Shown here one piece after another: positions 51,501 through 62,700 of a DNA stretch of 64,000 nucleotides (the first letter of the stretch is position 1; each line of letters opens with the position of its first letter). The position numbers and the translations under genes are program-made. The DNA comes from Tenacibaculum sp. M341. GTDB lineage: Bacteria > Bacteroidota > Bacteroidia > Flavobacteriales > Flavobacteriaceae. The stretch lies in assembly GCF_004337695.1 (NCBI RefSeq), contig NZ_SJXJ01000007.1:146054-210053 (forward strand). The letters are read 5' to 3'. Under the pieces are notes generated by a model. It worked only from the letters and a program-made list of their open reading frames with translations, ran no database searches and was not told the DNA's origin.

Positions 51501-52809
51501 TGTAATTTCACGTACAGCTGAAATCAAAATTTTAGATAAGAAAACAGGAATTACTTTAAGTGCAAATAATATTCCTTATGGTTCGATTATCTTTGATAAA
51601 GATAGAAAGACTATTAAGAAAGGAGATGCAGTTTGTCAATGGGATCCATTTAATGGTGTAATTGTTTCTGAATTTGGAGGAAAAGTTAAGTTTGATAACT
51701 TAGAGCAAGGTATTAACTACTCTGTTGAAGTTGATGAACAAACAGGTTTCCAAGAGAAAGTAATTACTGACTCTAAAAATAAGAAAATCATTCCTTCTTT
51801 AATTATTGAAGACGCTGATGGTAATGCATTACGTTCATATAGTTTACCAGTAGGTGCACACTTAATGGTAAAAGATGGAGATTTAGTAGAGCAAGGTAAA
51901 ACATTAGTTAAGATTCCTCGTAGAGCTGGTAAGGCTGGGGATATTACAGGAGGTTTACCACGTGTAACAGAATTATTTGAAGCACGTAATCCATCTAACC
52001 CTGCAGTAGTTGCTGAAATTGATGGAGTGGTGTCTTTTGGTAAAATTAAGCGTGGTAATCGTGAGATTATAGTTGAATCTAAAACTGGAGAGATTAAGAA
52101 ATACTTAGTAAAATTATCTAATCAGATCTTAGTTCAAGAAAATGACTTTATCAAAGCAGGTATGCCATTATCTGATGGAGCAACAACTCCAGCTGATATT
52201 TTAAGAATTAAAGGACCATCTGCTGTTCAAGAGTACTTAGTAAATGAAATACAAGATGTATACCGTTTACAAGGGGTGAAGATTAATGATAAGCACTTTG
52301 AAGTAGTAGTACGTCAAATGATGCGTAAAGTAAGAATCATTGATTCAGGAGATACTTTATTCTTAGAGAATCAATTAGTTCATAAAAATGATTTTATCGA
52401 AGAAAATGATAAAATTTATGGAATGAAAGTAATTGAAGATTCAGGTGATTCTACTAACTTAAGAGCAGGTCAATTAGTTACAGCACGTCAGTTAAGAGAT
52501 GAAAACTCAATTTTACGTAGAGCTGATAAAGAGATTGTAGTAGCAAGAGAAGCACATCCAGCTACTGCAGAGCAAGTATTACAAGGTATTACTAGAGCAT
52601 CGTTACAAACGAAATCATTTATCTCAGCAGCATCGTTCCAGGAAACAACTAAGGTGTTAAATGAAGCAGCTGTAAATGGTAAGATTGATGATTTAGAAGG
52701 TCTTAAAGAAAATGTTATTGTAGGTAAACGTATACCAGCAGGTACAGGTATAAGAAGCTACGAAAAGATTATCGTTGGACCAAAAGACGAAATAGAACAA
52801 AGCTTATAA
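48538..52809 (+). CDS. rpoC: RNA polymerase beta' subunit
   Basis: The 1423-residue protein has the N-terminal zinc site ([14 protein letters not shown] with CDRCG), the catalytic [15 protein letters not shown] that binds the active-site magnesium, the trigger-loop region (around [20 protein letters not shown]) and a late zinc site ([13 protein letters not shown]). Length and order are normal for Bacteroidota. It is separated from rpoB by 140 bases and ends at a strong terminator (52829). Confidence 0.98.
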   Translation: MARKNEKYTVKKFNKISIGLASPESILEASKGEVLKPETINYRTHKPERDGLFCERIFGPVKDYECACGKYKRIRYKGIVCDRCGVEVTEKKVRRDRVGHINLVVPVAHIWYFRSLPNKMGYLLGLPSKKLDMIIYYERYVVIQPGNATNSEGEPLQKLDFLTEEEYLDIIDELPQDNQYLEDSDPNKFIAKMGAECLIDLLARIDLDELSYQLRHKANTETSKQRKNEALKRLNVVEAFRESQKNRENKPEWMIMKVVPVIPPELRPLVPLDGGRFATSDLNDLYRRVIIRNNRLKRLMEIKAPEVILRNEKRMLQESVDSLFDNTRKSSAVKTESNRPLKSLSDSLKGKQGRFRQNLLGKRVDYSARSVIVVGPELKLYECGLPKDMAAELYKPFVIRKLIERGIVKTVKSAKKIIDRKEPVVWDILENVIKGHPVLLNRAPTLHRLGIQAFQPKLIEGKAIRLHPLVCTAFNADFDGDQMAVHLPLGPEAILEAQLLMLASHNILNPANGAPITVPSQDMVLGLYYMTKERKSTPELKIQGEGLTFYSPEEVTIAFNEKKVDLNAGIRVRTKDVEDGKVVTKLITTTVGRVLFNEVVPEAAGYINEVLTKKSLRGIIGGILKVTDIPSVGKFLDEIKNMGYMFAFQGGLSFSLGDIIIPEEKHTMIAEANKEVDGIIMNYNMGMLTQKERYNQVIDVWGSTNNRLTELSMKRLREDQQGFNSVFMMLDSGARGSKEQIRQLTGMRGLMAKPKKSTAGGGEIIENPILSNFKEGLSILEYFISTHGARKGLADTALKTADAGYLTRRLVDVSQDVIVNEVDCGTLRGLEITPLKKNDEIVESLADRIEGRVSLHDVYAPNSEDILLNAGQLITESLAKTVEKAGIDRVEVRSPLTCESKRGICAQCYGKSLSTAKKVQKGEAVGVIAAQSIGEPGTQLTLRTFHVGGVANTSSSDNKLLSKFEGNVKIEDLRTVEGKDTNGEVVDIVISRTAEIKILDKKTGITLSANNIPYGSIIFDKDRKTIKKGDAVCQWDPFNGVIVSEFGGKVKFDNLEQGINYSVEVDEQTGFQEKVITDSKNKKIIPSLIIEDADGNALRSYSLPVGAHLMVKDGDLVEQGKTLVKIPRRAGKAGDITGGLPRVTELFEARNPSNPAVVAEIDGVVSFGKIKRGNREIIVESKTGEIKKYLVKLSNQILVQENDFIKAGMPLSDGATTPADILRIKGPSAVQEYLVNEIQDVYRLQGVKINDKHFEVVVRQMMRKVRIIDSGDTLFLENQLVHKNDFIEENDKIYGMKVIEDSGDSTNLRAGQLVTARQLRDENSILRRADKEIVVAREAHPATAEQVLQGITRASLQTKSFISAASFQETTKVLNEAAVNGKIDDLEGLKENVIVGKRIPAGTGIRSYEKIIVGPKDEIEQSL

Positions 52810-52828
52810 TAGAATAATTATAACATTA

Positions 52829-52861
52829 AAAAAACCTCTATAATTTATAGAGGTTTTTTTA
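52829..52861 (+). terminator. Terminator of the rpoBC operon
   Basis: AAAACCTCTATAA, short loop, TTATAGAGGTTTT, then a T run, about 20 bases after the rpoC stop. Confidence 0.9.
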
Positions 52862-52881
52862 TAATTAAAATATGTATTCCC

Positions 52882-53190
52882 ATGGAAGATAAAAAAGAAC
52901 CACAGATCAATATAGAATTAGATCAAGAGATTGCTGAAGGAACTTATAGTAACTTAGCAATAATAAATCATTCAGTTTCTGAATTTATTGTAGATTTTAT
53001 TAATATTATGCCAGGTGTACCAAAAGCAAAAGTAAAATCTAGAATTATACTAACGCCTCAGCATGCAAAGAGACTTACAAAAGCTCTTGCAGATAATATA
53101 AGAAAGTTTGAACAGGTTCATGGTGAGATAAAAGATTATGAACAACCTCCTATACCAATGAACTTTGGTGGAACTACTGGAGAAGCTTAA
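52882..53190 (+). CDS. DUF3467 family protein
   Basis: The 102-residue protein reads INIELDQEIAEGTYSNLAII, SEFIVDFINIMPGVPKAKV and RIILTPQHAKRLTKALADNI, the DUF3467 pattern. It is found beside rpoC in many Bacteroidota and other bacteria; no function is established to my knowledge. It is soluble, with a mixed alpha-beta pattern and no cysteine. It is preceded by the rpoC terminator and followed by its own. No promoter was identified in the gap, so it may rely on read-through. Confidence 0.9.
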   Translation: MEDKKEPQINIELDQEIAEGTYSNLAIINHSVSEFIVDFINIMPGVPKAKVKSRIILTPQHAKRLTKALADNIRKFEQVHGEIKDYEQPPIPMNFGGTTGEA

Positions 53191-53191
53191 A

Positions 53192-53236
53192 AAATAAAGC
53201 GGTATTTGATTTGTCAAATACCGCTTTATTTTTTTA
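53192..53236 (+). terminator. Terminator after the DUF3467 gene
   Basis: AATAAAGCGGTATTTG and CAAATACCGCTTTATT flank a six-base loop, followed by T6: a long, nearly perfect stem. Confidence 0.92.
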
Positions 53237-53747
53237 TGATATTAACTTTTTTTGAAAAAGTTAATATATGTTAAAAAAAAAGATTATATTCATAACGTGG
53301 AACATAAGTATTAGGAATCTCACAATACTTAATCAATTTGTATGAGAATTTAGTTTTATCCCTTATAAGTTCATATTGTGCAAATATTTTTTTTAAAACT
53401 ATAAAACTTTAAATAATAAAGTTTTGTTTATTAGTTTATTATTAGTTATTTTTATTACAAATTAAATGCAAACGAACCCCGAAATCATATGCAGAAAAAA
53501 TACTTTAAAAACACAGACTTCATTTTAAATCAATCTTTTTTTCATCATCGATCGACCCTATGTAAGTTTTAGAGAAAAAAAGAAAACTCAACTACAATTT
53601 TAATTTCATAAACAAATAATAATGCAGAATCATTGTTATGATGGTGCTGTGTACAAATAATAAATAAAACCCCACAATTGTTGCACTTTGGCGAGCGGAA
53701 ACAAGAGTAGGGCATGTATATAACAATCAATTCATAAACTGATCATT
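53237..53747. other. Leader region before the giant protein gene
   Basis: The 511 bases begin with a second inverted repeat, ATATTAACTTTTT (53239-53251) and AAAAAGTTAATAT (53255-53267). The remainder is AT-rich with a GC-richer patch (about 53680-53715, GGCGAGCGGAAACAAGAG). No gene is seen. I considered and could not support a riboswitch. The promoter for the giant gene should lie here but no clear box pair was found. Confidence 0.5.
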
Positions 53748-56700
53748 ATGATAAAATGTCTTCAGGTTATTTTTTTTAGCACATATTATTTATTGCTAAA
53801 AAAAATAAAATTAAGTTTATCTATATTTTCGAAAAAACATAACGCCTCGCAAGGTAACGAAAAATATAGGAATTACAGAGGTTTAGCAAATATTTTAATA
53901 GGAATTCGGGATGAATTCAAAGTTGGTTTAACAGAAAGAAGAGCAAATTTATTTTTACTAAAGTTATTTAGTATTTCTGTTATTTTAACTCTATCTTCTT
54001 TAGATGTTGAAGCTCAGGTTGTAACAACCTGGGGAGGACTTTCTACACCTCCAGTAGTAGCACATCCAACAAATGTTCTTTCTTCAGTAGGAGATGGTAC
54101 TTCAGTAGTTAATGTTGATATAGCATTATCAGAAGCAACTACAGTAGGAGGAGGAGTTAATGCCGTTACTTTTCCATCAGGAAATATTTTAACAAGTAGT
54201 TTCAATAATACAAGAGCTACGGTTGGAATATCTGGTAACACATATACTTATACATTCAGTGAACCTGTTCATGTAATTTTAAGTTCGCAACAACACAGTG
54301 AATTAATAGGGACTGAAAATATTAAAGTATCCAGTCCAGATGTAGGAGCTCAATTCTCTGGTCAGTTATTTTCAGCTCAATCAGGACATTTTATCAATAA
54401 TAATAATACTTCTCAAGTTCATATTGGTTCATCGGGAGTGGTTTCACTACCAGGAACATATTGGGAAGTTCAAAGTAATATAGCAATCACCACATTATCT
54501 GTAGAGTATTATGTATTGAATGGTGCAGAAGCGGCAGATGCTGAACCTTTTACAGTAAGTTTAGCACCAACTCCTTACCTTAGATTAGATGATACTAATA
54601 TTACAGGAGCTGGGGGAAATGATATTAATGTCCCAGGTTGTTCAAACAGTGCAGAGTTTTTAGATGGAGCAACTACAGGAGCTACATCTGTATTTAATGC
54701 ACCACATGGATTGGATTTCATGACAATTACTTTAACAAATCCTCAAGATGTTGGTCAAGAAGAATTAAGTATCAAAGGAATTTTTGATGGTATCTCTGTA
54801 GCAGGAAATGGAACTACAAGCTTAACAGTTACAAATGTAAGTGCAGATGTGAATACATTAAGGAATACGTTAGATGATTTAGTTTATAAAAATACAGCTG
54901 CTACCCCTGAAATAGCAACTCCAAGAACTGTTGAAATAACTGTTACAGATCCTTATGGGAATACTTCTAGTACTGTAACAGCAACTATCAATTTAACAAA
55001 TCCACCAAATTCTGGTGTTACAACAGATCCTTTATATGTATTGACCACAGATTCAACAGCTGATTTATTCACTGCCCTAGACGGTTCTCAAGATGGAGGG
55101 GGAACTTGGGTTGATAATGATAGCACAGGAGCTTTATCGGGTAGTACAGTTACGGTATCAAGTCTTCCTATGGGACCTTCTACTTTCAATTATGTAGTTA
55201 ACGGTACTGGTCCTTGTGCGAATGCTATCACTACGGTTTTAGTAATAAAGATTGATGGAACTGAGATACCTTTAACAGCGGCTTCAGGATCGTCAAATTG
55301 TGGTACATTAACCACTAGTTATACAGATCCATTATTTTCAGCAAATTCAGATGATCCTATTTTTATATTTAATGGAGGAGGAAATGATGGTGAATTAGAA
55401 TGTCCAGCGGGAGTTGCGGTAGGAACAACCTATAGTTGGTATATATTTAATCCAACAACAAATTCTTATGATGATTATGCACTTAACAGTACTAGAATTC
55501 AAACTGGTTTAGCAGACGGAGGATATTTAGTAGTAAGAAATGATGGAGGAACCATTGAAGAAGGACGTGCTTGGGTATGGAATACCCAATTACAACCTGA
55601 TGTAGGTGCAGATTTAACAGCTTGTGCTGGTGATACCGTAAATTTATCAGGTGTTGCAGCAACTGATACTTCGTTCAATTATTACAATCCAGTAGAACGT
55701 CCTTTCATAATAACAGCATCAACAATTTTCTCAGTTACATTCAATATCACACATACTTATATTTCAGATGTAGGATATTATCTAGTTTCTCCAGATGGAG
55801 CTGTAACAATTCCGTTAGGCTTGAATGAAAATGGAAGTCCTTGTTATGCAGCTGATAATGCAGTGAATTTAACATTTACGAACGATACCACAATTACCCC
55901 AACATTACCTGTTTTTGATATTTGTGAATTTTCAAGGAATAATGCTTGTAGCGGAACAGGTCCTGCTTTAACTGGTACTTATAATAGGTATTATGCAGAT
56001 CCTTCAAATAATACTACAGGTTGTGGTGTATTTTCTCCAGCTTCGGGAGATACACCTATCACAGTTACCCCTTTAATAGGATATGATGCCAGACAAGGAG
56101 GGTGGAAAGTACAGGTATATGATTGTGAAAATCTTGATGTTGGAGAAATAGATTCTGTAATCATATCTTTCTCTGAGGGAAGTACTACATCAACATTTAC
56201 AAGTGGTACTATTAGCGGTACTCCTGAAGCTCAAATTAATGATGGGTCATGTGATCCGGTAAGTGCTTCTATATATGAAGTACCATTTACTACAGCAACG
56301 GTAATTCCAGAAGCATTAAATATACAAGATAATATTGGTGTGAACAGTTCAGGAGGTTACGAGTGGTCGTATAGTACAGACGGACCAACAGGACCATGGA
56401 GTGCTGGTTTTGAAAATGGTACATTAACACCATCAGTAGTAGTAAATGAAACAACTTGGTTTAGATTAAGTGCTGACAACGGAACTACCTGTAGTGGAGA
56501 AGATGTGATGATGGTAACTGTAACAAATGAACCTGATTCAGGTACAGGTTCAGATACCTTTGTTTGTGAAGGAGATGCAGTAGTAGATTTAAATGCATTA
56601 ATAACTGGCGGAGGAGCTGGTACATGGACAGTTTCAGGAACTTCTCCTGATGCACCAGGTGCAGATTTTAATGCTGTAGCAGGTACTTTAGATCCTACAA

Positions 56701-59700
56701 CAGGAGGAATATATGATTTTGACTATACAGTAAGTGCGGTAGCACCTTGTACTACAGATGCAGTTACATCTGTGAGAGTTTTAGTTCAAAGTCAACCAGA
56801 TACTGGTACAAGTGCATTTTATAATGCGGGTCAACCAGAAACAGTTAACTTGTTCTCAAATTTAGGAGGTACTCCAGATACTGGTGGCGCATGGACTTTG
56901 TCCTCATCACCCTCATCACCAGGAGCCAACTTTGATGCATTAGCAGGAACATTAGATACAACAGGTCTATCAGAAGGTACATATGCTTTTCAATATGAAT
57001 CATCAAATAATTGTGGTTCAGTAACGTCTTTTGTTTATGTGAATTTATTCTTAGATTCAGATGGAGATGGTGTGTTGGATAGTGCAGATATATGTCCTGG
57101 TGGAGATGATTCATTAGATGCAGATTTAGATGGTGTACCAGATGGTTGTGATTTAGATGATGATAATGACGGAATTTTAGACAGTGACGAATATGATTGT
57201 CCTACTTCAGGCTTTGTTGACTTAGGACAAACATTTACACAAGCTAGTACAGGAACAACTGCAGGATCTACAGCATCAGGAACCGTAAACAATGTATATA
57301 GTCATGCAGGAGTTACAGGTACCTTCAGTTTTGAAGTAATCAATGGAGCTACTTGGGCTGGAGGTGTCAGAAGTGCTTCGAATGGAGGTATAACTGGTGA
57401 TTATGTGAATGTACAACCAAACAATACAAATTTCCCTGTAGGGACTTCTTATCCAGCAGATGCAGGAACAATAAGTGTAGCAGTGTATACATTTACATTT
57501 GATCAACCTATTCAAATTTCAAATTTTAAATGGGGAGGATTAGATAATCAAGATAGAGCAGATTTTTCAGCTTCATTATCAGGAGCGAATGTTGCCTTAA
57601 CAATTACAGATATAAACTTAGGAGCTAATTTTGTACAAGCAAATAGTACTCAGTCTGTAATTAGTACAGCTCCAGGAGCTAATGCTCCAAATAATACAGT
57701 TTCGGTTAGTTCTTTAGATGCTATTGACACCTTAGTTATTGTGGCAGGAAAGGCTGACGGAAATGGAGGAAACGTAACCATGCAGTTTTATGAAAACTCA
57801 TATTGTTTTTCTCAAGATTTTGATGGAGATACAGTTCCTAATTCATTAGACTTAGATTCTGATAATGATGGAATATACGATGTTGTAGAAGCTAATGGAG
57901 CAGATGTTAACAATGATGGTATTGCCGATGGACTTCCAAATACATCAACAGGAATACCTTCATCTGCTGTAGCAGGATTAACAGTTCCTAATACAGACGG
58001 AACAGATAGAGGAAATCCTTATGATTTAGATGCTGACGATGATGGATGTTCTGATTCAAATGAATATTATGACGATTCAAATGCAGATGGTGGAGGAGGT
58101 CAATACGGAAATGGAACGACAGATCCAGCACCAGTAAATGGAAATGGAACAGTAATAGCTGCAAGTTATCCAGCAAGTGCAGCAGATACAGATACTAATA
58201 GTACAGCAGATTATGTTGAAGGTTCAGCAGGAACACCATTGCCGAATTCAGATGGTGATGCTTTAGCCAATGCTTGTGATTTAGATGCAGATAATGACGG
58301 AAACCCTGATACTACTGATACGAATACTACTTCACCTGAAGCGACAGATGATTCAGCTTCAGCAACAGCAGGAACGTCAACAACTATTCCAATTTTAGCA
58401 AATGATGATTTTACAGATAACACAGACGCCAATGGCGACCCAGATAATGGAGATCCAGCAAGTATCACAACAATAAGTACAGTTGTAGGAACTAATACTA
58501 CAGCAGGTGGTACAATATCTTATGACACAAATACAGGAGAATTAATTTACACTCCATTAACTAGTGAGGGAGGAACAACTGTAAGAATAGAATATGAAGT
58601 TTGTAATGATATTACAGGAGATGGTGCTACAGGAGATGATGTATGTAGAAGAGCTTTAGTAACAATTGCAGTTGCACCAGGAGATTCTGATGGAGATGGA
58701 GTAGTTGATGCTTCAGATATATGTCCAGGAGGAGACGATACAGCAGATGCTGATTCGGATGGAGTGCCAGATTTTTGTGATCAAGATGATGACAATGATG
58801 GTATTTTAGATATTGATGAATGTGCAATTAATTTTATTTCAATTCGTCCATTTGATGATTTAGGTATTCCAGATACTAGTCTTAATAATAATATAACAGA
58901 TGTAGATGTTAGTGCTAGGTTAGGTTTACCAGCAGGTAGTGTTTTAATTTCAGCTACAGGATTAAATCGTCCTGATGCTAACCCTAATTTATTTGTTGGA
59001 GATACATTTTCAGGAACACCATCAGTTTTTACAATTTCAGGAACAGCAGCAGCAAGAGTTAGAGCTAGGTTAGAACATGGAGGAGTAATTCAAACAGGAG
59101 GTAGAATGGATAGGGTTGAAAGTTTAGATGGAACATTATATACTTTTACTACTACTTTAATTTCTGATTTTGATGATATTAGTTTTCCTCCAATTTATGA
59201 AGTTCAAAATAATACAGGAACAAATAGTAATAATGGTAGCAGATTTACTTGGGAGTCAACAAGTACAGGAGCAACAAATTTTAGCTTTAGTTCAAATGAT
59301 ACAGGAGACGATAGTGCAATTTTTCTTTCATTATCTGTAGATCCAGATTTTGATGGAGACAATTTAGCAGATTGTTTAGATTTAGATTCAGACAACGATG
59401 GAATATATGATGTTGTAGAAGCTAATGGAGCAGATGTTAATAATGATGGTATAGCAGATGGACTTCCAAATACATCAACAGGAATACCTTCATCTGCAGT
59501 AGGAGGATTAACAGTTCCTAATACTGATGGAACAGATAGAGGTAATCCTTATGATTTAGATTCAGATGATGATGGGTGTTCTGATTCAAATGAATATTAT
59601 GACGATTCAAATGCTGATGGTGGTAGTGGTCAATATGGAAATGGTACGACAGATCCAGCTCCAGTGAATCCAAATGGAACAGTAATAGCTGCAAGTTATC

Positions 59701-62700
59701 CATCTACAGCGGCAGATACAGATACTAATAGTACAGCGGATTATGTAGAAGGGTCAGCGGTTACTCCATTACCAAATACAGATGGTGATACTTTAGCAAA
59801 TTCTTGTGATGAAGATGATGATAATGATGGAAATCCAGATACAACAGATACAAATTCAAATACACCTACAGCAGTTGATGATTCAGCTTCAGCTACAGCA
59901 GGAGTTTTACAAACTATAGGAATTCTAGGAAATGATGATTTTACAGACAATACTGATGGAAACGGAGATCCAGATAATATTAATCCTGCAAGTATAACAA
60001 CAATTAATACAGTGGTAGGAGCTAATACCACAGCAGGAGGGACTATTTCATATGATGCTGCAACAGGAGAATTAGATTATACTCCGCTTACAAGTGAAGG
60101 AGGAACAACTGTAACTATAGAATATGAAGTTTGTAATGATATTACTGGAGATGGAGCTACAGCAGATGATGAATGTAGTACAGCTATTGTAACTATAACC
60201 GTTGCTATAGGAGATCAAGATGGAGACGGAGTTTTAGATAATGTAGATGTATGTCCAGGAGGTAATGATTCAGCAGATGCAGACGCGGATGGAGTACCAG
60301 ATTTTTGTGATCAAGATGATGATAATGATGGTATTACTGATATAGAAGAAGGAGGTTCTGAAACAAGTAATTGTGTTATAGGATTATTTCAAGTAATTGA
60401 TGGAGAATTGTTTGAGTTAAATCAGAATACAGGAGTTTATGAATTAAGAGTTGGAGCTGTATTAGCTACTAATGGTATTGATAATTTACGATACAATGCA
60501 TTAGGGTATAACGAATTGAATAGTCTATATTATGCTATAGCACAAGATAGTGGTACAGATTCAAATGGAACCATTGTAAATAGACGAGATATATTAACAA
60601 TTAATATTAATACTGGAGATATACTAAAGATAGATGCAACAGGTGTAACTTCTGGAAATTTTTTATCAGGAGATGTTTATGAAAATGTATTTTATTTTTC
60701 AAGTTCAACTGAAGGGCTTTATTCTTATAATATACAAACAAGGTTAGTTTCACAGTTGTCAACAGTTCCGACAGCAGGATTAGATTTTTCCATTTTAAAT
60801 GGAGTAGCATACAGTTTAGTTGGTACTGGTGGAGGAAATGGAGACCTTACTCGTGTAGATTTAACAGTAATGCCACCTGTTTTTTCTACGATACCAGTTA
60901 CAGGTTTGCCATCTGGAAATTCATATGGGGCTTTATTTTCTGCTGAAAATACAAGACTATATGCGGCTAATAATTCAGGTTCTGGGATTTATGAAATCAT
61001 TGGTTATGATGGAGCAGCAGCAACATCTGTGTTTGCAGTATCGTCTCAAGCAAGTTCAAATAATGATGGTGCTTCATGTAGGTTCGCTCCTATTTCAATA
61101 AATGATATAGATGGAGATAGTATCCCAAATAATTTAGATTTAGATTCTGATAACGATGGAATTTATGATGTAGTTGAAGCAAATGGAACAGATACAGATA
61201 ACGATGGTATTGCTGATGGAATACCAAACACATCAATAGGTATACCTTCTTCTGCAGGAACAGGTCTAACAGTTCCAAATACAGATAGTACAGATAGAGG
61301 GAATCCATATGATTTAGATTCAGATGATGACGGTTGTTCAGATTCAAATGAATATTATAATGATGCAAACGCTGATGGTGGAGGAGGTCAATACGGAAAT
61401 GGAACAACTGATCCTACACCAATTAATCCAAACGGAACTGTATTGGCAGCTTCATATCCAGCAGCAGGAGCAGATACAGACACTAATACTGTAGCAGATT
61501 ATGTGGAAGGAACCGCAGGAGCTCCGTTACCAAATCCAGATGGAGATACGTTAGCAAATGCTTGTGATGAAGATGATGATAATGACGGAAATCCTGATAC
61601 TACGGATACAGCAAATCCAACTACTCCAACAGCAGTTGATGATTCAGCTTCGGCAACAGCAGGAGTGTTAACTACTGTTCCGATTTTATCTAATGATGAT
61701 TTCACAGATAATACTGATGGAAATGGAGATCCAGATAATGTTAATCCTGCAAGTATAACTACTATCAACACAGTAGTTGGAATTAACACAACAGCAGGAG
61801 GAACTATAACTTACGACGCGGATACAGGTGAGTTAAATTATGTACCGTTATCGAGTGAAGGAGGTACAACAGTAACTGTAGAGTATCAAGTATGTAATGA
61901 TATAACAGGTGATGGAGCAACAGCTGATGACGTTTGCAGTACAGCTATTGTAACGATTACAGTTGCTATTGGAGATGCAGATGGAGATGGAGTTTTAGAC
62001 AATGTTGATATTTGTGCTGGAGGTGATGATAGTGCAGATGTAGACGGAGATGGAGTGCCAGATTTTTGTGATGAAGATGATGATAATGATGGAATCGCAG
62101 ATGTTGATGAATCTTATTGTTTGATAGACAATACAACAAGAAAATTAGCTGTTGTTTACGCAAATGACGGAGGTTCAATGTTACCAACAAATTCAGATAA
62201 TGACTTTTTTACTCCAGGAACATTAGGAACACAAACATTTGGACCAGGTGTTAGTTTTACTCTAGACGCAAACAATGCAGCAGGAGGTTACGTAGATTTA
62301 CAAGGAGTAGATCAAGCTGATTTAACTGGAGCAAAAGCTGATAATGATTATGTTGAGTATACATTTAAAACAGGAACTCAATCATATCAAATATCTCAGT
62401 TGTTTTTCTTTGGAGAACCTGTAGGTATTCCAGCTTCAGATTATAGAACAGGATACATGTACCAAGTTGAAATTTCTGATGATAATTTCGCTACAAGTAC
62501 AGTTTTATTTACAGAAGGAACCGTGGCTACTTCAGCATTTGTATCACCAGCAACAAATGCAGTCACTTTAGCTCCTTCAATAAGTTATACAATAAGAATT
62601 TATTTATATAACAATCCAGTTGTAAATGCTGGTTCTATTACCATAGATAATGTAGCATTCCAAGCAACTTTATGTGAAGTAATAGATACAGATGGAGATT

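Noticed and set aside
53600-53747. A riboswitch (for example c-di-GMP type) before the giant gene, suggested by the GC-richer patch.
   Set aside because: The conserved core bases and helices of known classes could not be laid out on the sequence.
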